A stretch of DNA of 44,875 nt from positions 1 to 44,875 of the forward strand of contig JBCDGZ010000057.1 of assembly GCA_038750655.1 (NCBI GenBank), given 5' to 3'. Below, piece by piece: positions 1-9,243 of the stretch. The notes beneath the pieces were generated by a model, which saw only the letters and a list, made by a program, of their open reading frames with translations, had not been told where the DNA came from and searched no databases. The translations under genes were made by a program, and so were the position numbers. Position 1 is the stretch's first letter. Each line of letters opens with the position of its first letter. Source of the DNA: JBCDGZ01 sp038750655. GTDB taxonomy: Bacteria > Bacteroidota > Bacteroidia > Chitinophagales > Saprospiraceae.

Positions 1-1747
1 GCGCCCAGCACTTGCTCTGACGCCTGCGAGATTCGTTTTGACCTCTTGGATTTTACGTGCAACGACAATGGTACCCTCACCGATCCGAGTGATGATTTTT
101 ATGAGGTTACTATCAATGCTTCGGCCATCAACCCTGGGGCTGCCAATACCTTCGAAGTCTTTGCCGATAATGTTTCGCAAGGTGTATTCACCTACGGCAC
201 CGGAGGACAGATTACGCTGCCCGCCAACGGTACGATTGTCAATATCCGCATCGCCGATACTGAAGTCAACGGCTGTGAAGCACAGCAGAGCATTGGGCCT
301 TTGGACCCTTGTGATGAGGACTGTTCCATCAGCGCGTCGGTCAGCAATATCGTTTGTGATGATAATGGGACGGATACTGATCCGAGCGATGATACTTTTA
401 CCTTTGACCTCATTGTCAACGGGCAAAATACCGGAGCCGGATGGCAAGCCATCGGCGGTGCGATCAGCGGCAATTACGGCAGCACCCAAACCTTCGGACC
501 ATACCCCATCGCCGGTGGGTCGCTCAACTTTGACCTCGAAGATTTGACCACCCCCGGTTGTATCGCCAGCATCAACGTCGCAGCGCCCAGCACTTGCTCC
601 GACGCCTGTGAGATTCGTTTCGACCTCTTGGATTTTACGTGCAACGACAATGGTACCCTCACCGATCCCAGCGATGACTTTTATGAGATTAGTATCAATG
701 CCTCAGCCATCAACCCTGGGGCTGCCAATACCTTCGAAGTCTTTGCCGATAATGTTTCGCAAGGTGTGTTCACCTACGGCACCGGAGGACAGATCACACT
801 GCCCGCCAACGGTACGATTGTCAACATCCGCATCGCCGATACTGAAGTCAACGGCTGTGAAGCACAGCAGAGCATTGGGCCTTTGGACCCTTGTGATGAG
901 GACTGTTCCATCAGTGCTTCGGTCAGCAATATAGTTTGTGATGATAATGGAACGGATACTGATCCGAGCGATGATACTTTCACCTTTGACCTCATTGTTA
1001 ATGGGCAAAATACCGGAGCCGGATGGCAGGCCATCGGCGGCGCAATCAATGGCAACTACGGCAATACCCAAACCTTCGGACCGTACCCCATCGCCGGTGG
1101 GGCACTCAACTTTGACCTCGAAGATTTGACCACGCCCGGTTGTATTGCCAGCATCAATGTCGCAGCGCCCAGCACTTGCTCCGACGCCTGCGAGATTCGT
1201 TTTGACCTTTTGGATTTCACTTGTAACGACAACGGTACCCTCACCGATCCAAGTGATGATTTTTATGAGGTTACTATCAATGCCTCAGCCATCAACCCCG
1301 GTGCTGCCAACACCTTCGAAGTCTTTGCCGATAATGTTTCACAGGGTGTGTTTACTTACGGCACCGGAGGACAGATTACGCTGCCCGCCAACGGTACGAT
1401 TGTCAATATCCGCATTGCTGATACTGAAGTCAACGGCTGTGAAGCACAGCAGAGCATTGGACCTTTGGACCCTTGTGATGAGGATTGTTCCATCAGTGCG
1501 TCGGTCAGCAATATCGTTTGTGATGATAATGGTACGGGGAACGATGCTTCTGACGATACCTTTACTTTTGAGCTGTTGGTCATTGGTCAAAATACGGGGG
1601 GCGGCTGGTCGGCTTCGAATGGTATTAGTGGAGGCTATGGCAGTCCACAGACCTACGGTCCTTATCTCATCGCTGATGGTCCCCTTAGCTTTAGTATTGA
1701 GGATGATGTGACGGCTACTTGTATCACTACTGTTAATGTCACACCGC
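1..1747 (+). repeat. Three tandem 582-bp coding repeats (194 codons each)
   Basis: The same start (gcgcccagcacttgct) recurs at 1, 583 and 1165, giving an exact 582-bp period in frame. Copies 1 and 2 differ only at scattered, mostly synonymous positions. Copy 3 stays close until about 1535 and then diverges (TGNDASDD in place of TDTDPSDD), marking the old edge of the array. The array may continue upstream of the window. The pattern fits recent unequal crossing-over or gene conversion inside a surface-protein gene. Confidence 0.95.
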
Positions 1748-4269
1748 CAGCAGCCTGTTCTTCTTGTAACCAGAGTATAGAGGCAGGGCCTAGCCAAGTG
1801 CTTACTTGCACCAATACCAATATACAACTCAATGCAACTAGCAGTGAGGTCGGCAACTATTCATGGGCCGGGCCGAATGCTTTTAGCGATAATAGCCTCA
1901 ATCCAATTGTCGTCGACTCTGGTTGGTATGTGCTGACCGTCACTTATCCTGACGCCTGTGTTGCTCAAGATAGTGTCTTCATAGACATGGATCAAGAAAC
2001 GCCAATGGCCAACGCAGGCCCAGATCAGTTCTTGAGCTGTGATGTAGATACGGTTGTTTTGGATGCTTCGCTGAGTAGTTTAGGTCCTGATTTGAATTAC
2101 GTTTGGACCAATAGCATTGGAGATACTATTGCAGAAAATATTAGCGTAGCCGTAGGCACGCCGGGGAATTATTTCCTCCAAGTCACCAATATCTCTAACG
2201 GTTGCAGCTCTACGCAGGATGAAATCACCATCATTGATAGCACTGCGATACCTACAGCGATCATTTATGCGGACCCAGATAATGTACTGGATTGCCAAGT
2301 CGGCAGTATTTTATTGTCTAGTGATGATCAGGAGAATGTGGTTTTCCTTTGGAACTCCGTTGTAGCTCCTCAAATCACAGTTAGCCAGGCGGGCACCGTA
2401 ACGCTCATCGCTATCGATACCATCACGGGTTGTCAAAACACAGATCAAATCATTATCGACGATCTGTCGGACTTTCCTTTTGTCAACCTACAACCGGCAG
2501 CACCTATCAGCTGCTTCACACCAGAGATTGTCCTCGATGCTACAGGCTCGCAGATGGGGCCCAACCTAATCTACAATTGGTACGATGGAATGAATAACCT
2601 CATTGTCGAACAGGGTAGTGATACCTTACGTATTACGGAGGGCGGAATGTACGTTTTCCAGGTGGTAGATACTTTGAATGGTTGTGAAAATTCGGATACC
2701 ATCATTATTGAAAACCTGGCGGAAAATCCCCCGCTAGCCATTATCGATCAGATTGGTGCGTTGAATTGCTACAATCCTACACAGGTACTGGACGCTACAG
2801 GCTCCACCCCCTTCGGGAACCTCTCTTTCAGTTGGACAAGCACCAATGGCAATATCCTCTCCGGGGCCAACACCCCCACGCCCGAGATCGACGCGCCCGG
2901 CGCCTACGTCCTCGAAGTCTTCGATGTCATCAGTGGCTGCACCCAGCTCGACACCGTCAACATCGACCAAGACTTCAATGAACCTACAGTTCAAATCGAA
3001 CCCACCACCAGCATCACCTGCCTACAACCTGAGATTACACTCGATGCCAGTAACTCCACCGCAACAGGTAATCTCAGCTTCACCTGGAACGCCACGCCAA
3101 CTGGTGCCATCATCGCCGGAGATACCACCCTCAACCCATTAATCAATCAAGGCGGTACCTTCAACCTGACGATCATCAACCTCGACAATGGCTGTACCAA
3201 TGCGGCCAGCATCAGCGTAGACCAGGATACTGAGCTACCGCTCGCCCAAGCCGCCGTCGAAGATGAGTTGGACTGTTTGACCCTTGAGGTATTGCTGAAC
3301 GGGGACGGCTCCTCCGAAGGCTCCATCTATACCTATCGCTGGGAAGGCCCTGGCCTCATTGATGGGAGTAATGGCTTGCGCCCCACAGTCAACCTACCGG
3401 GGAATTATCAGCTCACGGTACGCAATACCGACAATGGTTGTGAGGCCATAGATGAAATAGAGGTGATTGAGAATGTAGATGTACCGCAAGGATTGGAGGT
3501 CGTAGTGATCCCACCCATCTGCCAGGGTGACCCCGGTAGTATTGAAATTCTGGCGGTTGATGGCGGACAAGGCCCTTACTTCTACTCCATTAACGGTGGA
3601 CAGACCTTCTTTGATCTGAATGTATTCGATGTACTGGAACCGGGCAATTATGCGGTTCGAGTGCAGGATGCTGCGGGTTGTGAATACGAAGAACTGTTCA
3701 ATATGCCGGACGTACCGGCCGTTGCCATTTCCCTAAGTCCTGAGCTGATCGTTAACTTGGGAGAAGATGGACAAATTAATGCTACCGTCAATTTACTGGA
3801 CTCGGAGATTGATACTATTATTTGGACCCCGACAACTAACCTGAGCTGCATCAACTGCCTGAATCCAAGAATTATTCGACCACTAGAAGAGGAACTGTAT
3901 GAGATTAGGGTGAGAGATTTGAAGGGGTGTGAGGATGCTGCGCAAATTCAGCTTCGGCTCACCAAGAAACGGGATGTCTACATTCCTAATGCCTTTACTC
4001 CGGGCGATGATGATGGCCTCAATGATGAGTTTATGATTTTTGCCAATCTTGAAACCATCAGTCGGGTCAATTCTTTCCAAGTCTTTGATCGCTGGGGGGA
4101 ACTGGTGTTTGAAGATGCAAACTTTCAACCCAATGACCCTACACACAGCTGGGATGGTACGCTGAGAGGCGAACCGATGAATCCTGCGGTTTTCGTCTAC
4201 TGGGCCGAAATTGAGTTTATAGATGGCGAGGTCAGACTCTACAAAGGAGATGTAACACTGATTCGCTAA
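1..4269 (+). CDS. Giant T9SS-exported repeat protein with type B C-terminal sorting domain (5' end outside window)
   Basis: The frame is open from base 1 to a TAA at 4267-4269, so the N-terminus and signal peptide lie upstream; 1422 residues are visible. In order: three 194-residue units (about residues 1-582), each made of two half-units that share a Cys-rich 'CxDNGTxxDPSDD' acidic motif; then about seven Ig/PKD-like units of 85-95 residues starting with forms such as 'ANAGPDQ' and holding paired Cys; then an SprB-like unit with 'GGQGPYFYSINGG'; then a C-terminal domain from about residue 1322 with 'YIPNAFTPGDDDGLNDEF', 'VFDRWGELVFE' and 'SWDGTLRG'. That domain is the gliding-motility-associated type B signal for T9SS export. 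The protein is probably a cell-surface adhesin or filament; the acidic motifs suggest calcium binding (inference). A strong terminator follows directly. Confidence 0.93.
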   Translation, partial: APSTCSDACEIRFDLLDFTCNDNGTLTDPSDDFYEVTINASAINPGAANTFEVFADNVSQGVFTYGTGGQITLPANGTIVNIRIADTEVNGCEAQQSIGPLDPCDEDCSISASVSNIVCDDNGTDTDPSDDTFTFDLIVNGQNTGAGWQAIGGAISGNYGSTQTFGPYPIAGGSLNFDLEDLTTPGCIASINVAAPSTCSDACEIRFDLLDFTCNDNGTLTDPSDDFYEISINASAINPGAANTFEVFADNVSQGVFTYGTGGQITLPANGTIVNIRIADTEVNGCEAQQSIGPLDPCDEDCSISASVSNIVCDDNGTDTDPSDDTFTFDLIVNGQNTGAGWQAIGGAINGNYGNTQTFGPYPIAGGALNFDLEDLTTPGCIASINVAAPSTCSDACEIRFDLLDFTCNDNGTLTDPSDDFYEVTINASAINPGAANTFEVFADNVSQGVFTYGTGGQITLPANGTIVNIRIADTEVNGCEAQQSIGPLDPCDEDCSISASVSNIVCDDNGTGNDASDDTFTFELLVIGQNTGGGWSASNGISGGYGSPQTYGPYLIADGPLSFSIEDDVTATCITTVNVTPPAACSSCNQSIEAGPSQVLTCTNTNIQLNATSSEVGNYSWAGPNAFSDNSLNPIVVDSGWYVLTVTYPDACVAQDSVFIDMDQETPMANAGPDQFLSCDVDTVVLDASLSSLGPDLNYVWTNSIGDTIAENISVAVGTPGNYFLQVTNISNGCSSTQDEITIIDSTAIPTAIIYADPDNVLDCQVGSILLSSDDQENVVFLWNSVVAPQITVSQAGTVTLIAIDTITGCQNTDQIIIDDLSDFPFVNLQPAAPISCFTPEIVLDATGSQMGPNLIYNWYDGMNNLIVEQGSDTLRITEGGMYVFQVVDTLNGCENSDTIIIENLAENPPLAIIDQIGALNCYNPTQVLDATGSTPFGNLSFSWTSTNGNILSGANTPTPEIDAPGAYVLEVFDVISGCTQLDTVNIDQDFNEPTVQIEPTTSITCLQPEITLDASNSTATGNLSFTWNATPTGAIIAGDTTLNPLINQGGTFNLTIINLDNGCTNAASISVDQDTELPLAQAAVEDELDCLTLEVLLNGDGSSEGSIYTYRWEGPGLIDGSNGLRPTVNLPGNYQLTVRNTDNGCEAIDEIEVIENVDVPQGLEVVVIPPICQGDPGSIEILAVDGGQGPYFYSINGGQTFFDLNVFDVLEPGNYAVRVQDAAGCEYEELFNMPDVPAVAISLSPELIVNLGEDGQINATVNLLDSEIDTIIWTPTTNLSCINCLNPRIIRPLEEELYEIRVRDLKGCEDAAQIQLRLTKKRDVYIPNAFTPGDDDGLNDEFMIFANLETISRVNSFQVFDRWGELVFEDANFQPNDPTHSWDGTLRGEPMNPAVFVYWAEIEFIDGEVRLYKGDVTLIR

Positions 4270-4298
4270 AGAAATACATCAAAACAACTTTTGTCGCC

Positions 4299-4333
4299 AA
4301 CGGCTCCTGCGAGATGCGCAGGAGCCGTTTTTT
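4299..4333 (+). terminator. Rho-independent terminator after the giant T9SS gene
   Basis: A 13-bp perfect stem (4299-4311 with 4317-4329, core cggctcctgcg / cgcaggagccg), a 5-nt loop and a run of six T (4328-4333) lie 30 bp after the stop codon. Confidence 0.9.
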
Positions 4334-4540
4334 ATTTTCGGCACCAAGATTGCTTTGCAAAGGACAGGTACTTGATCTTTAGCCATTTTCTCTCCCCTTA
4401 CATACTGATAATCAGGTATTTTCCCCTCAAGACAATTAAGCTAGCATCCCCCTCTCGGCCCTTCGGCCCGCTATCTTTTTGAAAATCTTCCCCTCCCCAA
4501 GTTGATTCAATAACCACTATAACAGCCATAATTTTATCCT

Positions 4541-5470
4541 ATGCAACGTATAATGATTACCATGATAGCATTGCTGAGCTTTTGTTCCAGCTTTGCCCAA
4601 GACCATCCCGCGAGCACTGCCCGAGTGACCGAAGTTGAGGATGGCTATTTGTTTGACGTCAGTATCTACAGTGAGCCCATGTCCAAAAAGGCACTCGAAG
4701 AAGTTCGAGGCGCTCGTATAGAAGTTTTCAACAATACAACTGATAAAGAAGTCCTGCTGCTCAGCGATCACGATAAGCCTACCTTTCAGGTCCATTTCGA
4801 GAAAGGCAACCATTACACGATTATGATTCGTAAAAAGGGTTATTTCAACAAGCGAATGGAGGCCTATGTCGATGTCAAGGGCTGTATTCTTTGTTTTGAC
4901 GGTATCGGTCAAGTCGCGCCCAATGTATCCGACGCTATTTCCGAAGGCCACAATCAAGGGGCACTCATGGCGGATGTCAAGATGGAGCGCATTGAAATGA
5001 ATAAGATCATTCAGATTGATAATATCTACTATGATTTGGACAAATGGGACATCCGGCCGGATGCCGCCCGGGAGCTGGACAAGGTCATTACGGTACTCAA
5101 CGAGCATCCGAATATCATTATGGAGCTAGGTTCGCACACTGATGCCCGAGGCCGGGATGCCTACAATCTTGAGCTGTCCGAAAAGCGTGCTCAGGCCGCT
5201 GTAAATTACATTGTACAAAAAGGCGATATTTCAGCGGATCGCATCGCAGCCAAAGGCTACGGAGAGACTTCGCTGGTCAACCGCTGCGGCAACGGTGTAA
5301 AATGCAGCGATAAGGCCCACCAGCGAAATCGCCGCACAGAATTGAAGATTACCGGAATGAAAGACGATCATCTAGTGGTCTATCGCCCATTATCAGACAT
5401 TATTCGCGGGGAGCGATTGGATGCGCAGCCCGGCTCGACGATGGAGGGTTTTGGGACTTCTAGCCATTAA
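4541..5470 (+). CDS. OmpA family protein with N-terminal beta-sandwich-like region
   Basis: A 309-residue exported protein. Residues 1-19 form a signal peptide with cleavage predicted at SFA|QDHP, leaving Gln at +1. Residues about 25-150 are unassigned and contain a short 'DVKGCILCFDG' segment. Residues about 155-275 are an OmpA C-terminal domain, with 'YYDLDKWDIRPDAARELDK', 'SHTDARGRDAYN' and 'LSEKRAQAAVNYI' matching the peptidoglycan-binding fold, and a Cys pair near 'NRCGNGVKCSDKAHQRNRR' at its end. It probably anchors the outer membrane or a periplasmic complex to peptidoglycan. In T9SS bacteria such proteins are often encoded near exported repeat proteins, but nothing here ties it to the upstream gene, which has its own terminator. 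A second terminator follows. Confidence 0.88.
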   Translation: MQRIMITMIALLSFCSSFAQDHPASTARVTEVEDGYLFDVSIYSEPMSKKALEEVRGARIEVFNNTTDKEVLLLSDHDKPTFQVHFEKGNHYTIMIRKKGYFNKRMEAYVDVKGCILCFDGIGQVAPNVSDAISEGHNQGALMADVKMERIEMNKIIQIDNIYYDLDKWDIRPDAARELDKVITVLNEHPNIIMELGSHTDARGRDAYNLELSEKRAQAAVNYIVQKGDISADRIAAKGYGETSLVNRCGNGVKCSDKAHQRNRRTELKITGMKDDHLVVYRPLSDIIRGERLDAQPGSTMEGFGTSSH

Positions 5471-5493
5471 TACCATTAAGAAACCATACAATA

Positions 5494-5526
5494 AAAGCGG
5501 TATCGAGTCTTTCGATGCCGTTTTTT
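5494..5526 (+). terminator. Rho-independent terminator after the OmpA-family gene
   Basis: A 9-bp stem with one G-T pair (cggtatcga 5498-5506 with tcgatgccg 5512-5520) encloses a 5-nt loop. It is preceded by AAAA and followed by six T at 5521-5526. Confidence 0.85.
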
Positions 5527-5666
5527 GTGTTTTTATAGCCCTTCTTTGCCCATTTCTTCCGTCCTTTGCAATATATTTCATGCACCCTTTGTTAATTATG
5601 GGATTTTTTTGAGGCCGCGCAACCATTCCCGCCGACGTTCCCGTAATAAACAGTATATAGCAAAAG

Positions 5667-6239
5667 ATGAAAACCAATACCCTCAATCTACAACTCCTTA
5701 TCAAAGGCTGTCGGCAACATAATCGCCAAAGCCAGCGAAAGTTGTACGAACATTTTTACGGTTATGGTATGAACATCTGCCTTTGCTATGCAAAAGACAA
5801 GATCGAAGCCGAAGAAATGCTCAATGATGGTTTTCTGAAAGCTTTTGTGAACATCAGCAAATACGATCCGGCCTATCCTTTCAAGGCTTGGTTGCGCAAA
5901 ATTCTGGTCAACGCTGCTGTCGACTACTACAGGAAATATCAAAAGTACCGCCTGACCTTCAGCACCGATAAACTCCCAGAGATTGTTGATGACAGTACTA
6001 TGATCCCCCAAATAGGCCCTCAGGATAATATGCTGCCCATTTTACAGGAGTTGACCCATTCCTACCGGATGGTTTTCAACCTCTATGTGATCGAAGGCTA
6101 TAAGCATCACGAAATTGCTGAACTATTAGACATAAGCGTTGGCACTTCGAAGTCGAATCTAGCTAGAGCAAAAGCGAAACTAAAAGCACTCTGGCTCAGT
6201 AAGCACGGCGAAGCCGCCAAAATCAACAAGCATGGATGA
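5667..6239 (+). CDS. ECF-type RNA polymerase sigma factor
   Basis: A 190-residue sigma-70 family protein of extracytoplasmic-function size. Region 2 covers about residues 20-95, with 'EAEEMLNDGFLKAFVNI' and 'FKAWLRKILVNAAVDYYR' matching core-binding and -10-recognition helices. Region 4 covers about residues 120-180, with 'YVIEGYKHHEIAELL' and 'ISVGTSKSNLARAKAKLK' forming the helix-turn-helix. Regions 1 and 3 are missing, as usual for ECF factors. The 3' end overlaps the next gene by 8 bp, so the two are probably translationally coupled. That neighbour, with a cytosolic N-terminus and one TM helix, is the likely anti-sigma partner. The regulon is unknown. Confidence 0.93.
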   Translation: MKTNTLNLQLLIKGCRQHNRQSQRKLYEHFYGYGMNICLCYAKDKIEAEEMLNDGFLKAFVNISKYDPAYPFKAWLRKILVNAAVDYYRKYQKYRLTFSTDKLPEIVDDSTMIPQIGPQDNMLPILQELTHSYRMVFNLYVIEGYKHHEIAELLDISVGTSKSNLARAKAKLKALWLSKHGEAAKINKHG

Positions 6240-7524
6240 CTTTTTTACATCGCTAAAAGACAATCTGGAAAATCAACCAGAATTACCTCCCCGAGAAGGG
6301 GCCTGGCGGGATATGGAGGAGCGACTGAACGTGGCCTCCGGCAAGAAGCGCGGAACGGGCATCGCCTGGTGGGTTCCACTACTGTTATTATTACTTTCTG
6401 GATCTATCGCCTCCAATTATTGGTTTTATCGCGAACTGCGCAACCACCAACCGGCTCCCGAGCGTGCATTTAATGCCACCTATGGTAGCGATACGGTCTA
6501 CCTTACCAAAGTCATTTACCAAACCGATACGGTTTACCAAACCCGCATTATCAGCGAAAGTACCCGTGTTGAGCAGCCGGGGATGCCGCTGAGCACCTAT
6601 TTGGCCAATACAAGCGTGCATCGCAGCACCGCTAGCCTGATGGAACAGCGCTTCCAGCAACCGCTTCAATCCTGGGTTTCCTCGGCCAACCTCTGGCAAG
6701 CACCGCCGACCAACCAGTCACCGAGCTTATGGTCTTCCTCTACTGATGCGAATGCTTCGGCTGCTTTGGCGGAGACCAACCCTGAAAAGAGCCGGTGGAG
6801 CCTACTGGATCGACTGGATCATTTCCTAAAGCAATTACCTGATTACCGGCGCAAAGAGCCTGCTCCGGAGCTGGTGATGGTCAATGCCAGAAAAAAGAAA
6901 AAGACCTTTGGACAACAACTCATCGGAATGCGCCCGAGGTCAATCTCCTTGGGGGCCAACGGCGGCTGGGTTTATCCTATTCACTCCAGTGTCAACAACC
7001 AGGCAGGCTTTGCCGCTGGTATTCAGGCTGCCCTAAACTTTTCAGAGCAGTTCCGACTGTGGGGCGAGGCTGCTTATCTGCAATTGCACTTTCAAACCTC
7101 CTCGCTGGATGATTTGGCTGGAATTCCACCCATTCCTTCTCCAGGAGATGAATATAGTTTTATCTTTGCCAATGTCCCACAGCCTGCCTTGCAGTACAGC
7201 TTCGGATTGCAGTACTTGTTTAATCCTGGTAAAAAGTGGCGTCCTTATCTAGCAGCGGGTATCAGTTCGGGTACCTTACTTCCTTTCGAAGTCACCTACG
7301 AGTATGAGGATGTCCAAAATAATGTGGAGCTGACGGTTAAGCAAAAGGTCGATCGACAAAGGCTATATTCCAGCCAAGCCCTCTTCAAATCCGGCCTAGA
7401 ATTGGATTTGCGGGGCAATTGGGCCCTCCAATTTGAAGCCCTCTATCGGCTCAACTTGGAGAATAAAGGCGTTACCTCTTCCAATATGATGGGACTGAGA
7501 ACCGGTTTTCTGTACAATTTTTAG
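6232..7524 (+). CDS. One-TM protein with C-terminal outer-membrane beta-barrel-like domain; candidate anti-sigma/sensor
   Basis: A 430-residue protein whose ATG lies inside the end of the sigma gene. Residues 1-42 are charged and predicted cytosolic. Residues 43-65 are one hydrophobic helix (WWVPLLLLLLSGSIAS). Residues about 75-215 are a Ser/Thr/Gln-rich linker with a repeated 'DTVYxT' motif. Residues about 225-430 alternate in pattern and end in Phe (GFLYNF), as in the porin-like 'outer membrane beta-barrel' family ('ISLGANGGWVYP', 'LRGNWALQFEALYRLN'). There is no cleavable signal peptide, so one chain may be anchored in the inner membrane while its end folds as a barrel. Position and overlap suggest it controls the sigma factor. 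The function is inferred; the domain order is what is seen. Confidence 0.8.
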   Translation: MDDFFTSLKDNLENQPELPPREGAWRDMEERLNVASGKKRGTGIAWWVPLLLLLLSGSIASNYWFYRELRNHQPAPERAFNATYGSDTVYLTKVIYQTDTVYQTRIISESTRVEQPGMPLSTYLANTSVHRSTASLMEQRFQQPLQSWVSSANLWQAPPTNQSPSLWSSSTDANASAALAETNPEKSRWSLLDRLDHFLKQLPDYRRKEPAPELVMVNARKKKKTFGQQLIGMRPRSISLGANGGWVYPIHSSVNNQAGFAAGIQAALNFSEQFRLWGEAAYLQLHFQTSSLDDLAGIPPIPSPGDEYSFIFANVPQPALQYSFGLQYLFNPGKKWRPYLAAGISSGTLLPFEVTYEYEDVQNNVELTVKQKVDRQRLYSSQALFKSGLELDLRGNWALQFEALYRLNLENKGVTSSNMMGLRTGFLYNF

Positions 7525-7612
7525 AAAAGATCTTAAAAAAAGACTTGTAGTCGCGCAACCATTTTTGCCTCCACCTACGTAGAGGTTCAGAACGACACTT
7601 AGCTTTAAGCAA

Positions 7613-9157
7613 ATGATCAAGATTTCAGAATTTGCCAAAGGCATCGAGCCTTTGCAGAAAATAGGGTCTACAAAAGAAAAAACTGCTTTCAATTGGGCAC
7701 ACCCCTACAGCAAGTACTGGCTCGCAGCAGCGGCAGCCCTAGTAGCACTGATCTACTTTCTGCTGCACACCAAATACATCATTTTCGACGGTGATGACCC
7801 CTGGTCGCTCTCGCAGGCCTATAATAACATCCAACTGGGGTTGAACAAAAACACCCTTTTCACAACAGGCAATTCAATTGATGATACCCTCATTTTCCAT
7901 AAGACCTATCACTATTTTGAGGGCTTTCTCCTCAATATCATCGGCTGGACCAAGGGCAATGCCCACCTGATTTCTACTGCCTTCATCCTACTGTGCTCCA
8001 TCCTTTGGTTTAAGATTCTGCGCCACCTGCGCTTTTCCTTTGACCTTTCGCTGGTTTTAGCGTTTTCCATGATGCTTTTTCCAGCTTTCTTCGGTGCGGC
8101 CAATATTACCCGCCCGGATGCTATGGCCTTCTTCTTTGCTACATCGACCTTTTTGCTCTTCCTGAAAGACCGCTATATCCTGGCAGGCATTGCCCTGCTC
8201 GTGGGCTTCGAAATCCACGTGATGGGCGTGATGGGGGCCTTTTATATCCTGGCCTACGTCATTTACAATCGCCGAGCGTATCTGCGAGATTATTCAGGCT
8301 TCTTCCGCATGGCCGGGCTATTCAGCCTGGGTACGCTGATTGGCTTGGGCTACTACATGGTTTTGCATCAGGATGTATTGAGCATGGAGAAATTCTCTGC
8401 GACCTTGATGAGCCGTCGATCTATGGGCTTTGAGTTTAAGAATTATATTCTGACTTACTTTGTACAGCCGCTATGGTACCAGCATGTCTGGGAGTTTTTG
8501 CTGATCGTACTGTCCTTGGTTTTTTATTTTAAAAATAGACTCTACAAGCAAGACAGCTTCGTCTGGATACTTTTGCTAGTGCTCTTTTTGTCGACCTTTG
8601 TCACCGGGCGGCCCAATCGCAACTATATCCTTTATATCTATCCGGCCTTCCTGCTGCTGATGTTTTACACGGTAGAAAAAATGAAATGGCTACGGCCGTT
8701 TTCGATGGCATTGGCGGGTATTTTCATCCTCCATTACGGCACCATCTACTACCAGCACCACGATTATGATTTTCAAGAGCTGATTAGCGAAACCCGTGAA
8801 AGCATTAGCGATAAACCCGAACTGCCCATCGTCGGGATGCCCGATAATTGGTATGCCGCGATGGACCGCGAGCTTCATCTGATCTACAACTCACTCGATA
8901 ATATCCCTGAACTAGGTCTACAAGAGCTTTATCTGATTCGCAATGATTATATTCACTCCGAATCACTATCGCTGCGTCTAGAGTCCAAGTTGATGGACTT
9001 TGGAATCGTCAAAGACCCTTTGCTGGCGAAGCGCCGCCGCCACTACTACGACCTGATCCAGTATTTTGAAGACCACTACGAATATAAGCTCGTCAAGCGC
9101 ATCCCAGCCTACGGCGGCGACTTCGTGGAAGTCTACCACTGCGTCGCCAAAACCTGA
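7613..9157 (+). CDS. Multipass GT-C-like membrane glycosyltransferase (GT39/ArnT-type) candidate
   Basis: A 514-residue protein with about ten to eleven hydrophobic helices between residues 35 and 385 and a soluble C-terminal tail of about 120 residues. After the first helix comes 'FDGDDPWSL' (Asp59, Asp61, Asp62), the acidic motif in the first outer loop that lipid-phosphate-sugar-dependent GT-C enzymes use. 'ITRPDAMAFFFA' and 'TGRPNRNYILYIYP' also fit this class. It would move a sugar from a polyprenyl carrier onto a lipid, glycan or protein on the periplasmic side. The substrate cannot be read from sequence. It starts 88 bp after the barrel gene on the same strand and may be an independent unit. 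Confidence 0.72.
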   Translation: MIKISEFAKGIEPLQKIGSTKEKTAFNWAHPYSKYWLAAAAALVALIYFLLHTKYIIFDGDDPWSLSQAYNNIQLGLNKNTLFTTGNSIDDTLIFHKTYHYFEGFLLNIIGWTKGNAHLISTAFILLCSILWFKILRHLRFSFDLSLVLAFSMMLFPAFFGAANITRPDAMAFFFATSTFLLFLKDRYILAGIALLVGFEIHVMGVMGAFYILAYVIYNRRAYLRDYSGFFRMAGLFSLGTLIGLGYYMVLHQDVLSMEKFSATLMSRRSMGFEFKNYILTYFVQPLWYQHVWEFLLIVLSLVFYFKNRLYKQDSFVWILLLVLFLSTFVTGRPNRNYILYIYPAFLLLMFYTVEKMKWLRPFSMALAGIFILHYGTIYYQHHDYDFQELISETRESISDKPELPIVGMPDNWYAAMDRELHLIYNSLDNIPELGLQELYLIRNDYIHSESLSLRLESKLMDFGIVKDPLLAKRRRHYYDLIQYFEDHYEYKLVKRIPAYGGDFVEVYHCVAKT

Positions 9158-9243
9158 ATTCACTTTGGTTTGCAAATATAGTCCACCCATTGTATCGTGT
9201 CCCTCTACGCTACTCTGGGTGGGCAATTCTTTGTGCTTGCGAC

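Noticed and set aside
703..1071. Antisense frame of 122 codons inside the tandem repeats (and its near-copies at 192-473, 774-1055, 1339-1827)
   Set aside because: It recurs in each repeat only because the sense strand is repeated; the sense frame is clearly coding and conserved.
1..1747. CRISPR-like or insertion-sequence origin of the repeats
   Set aside because: The units are long, directly adjacent, in frame and inside a coding gene, with no spacers or terminal inverted repeats.
9183..9232. CCACCCA...TGGGTGG inverted repeat between the GT gene and the M43 gene
   Set aside because: Arms of 7 bp with a 36-nt loop and no T tract are too weak for a terminator.
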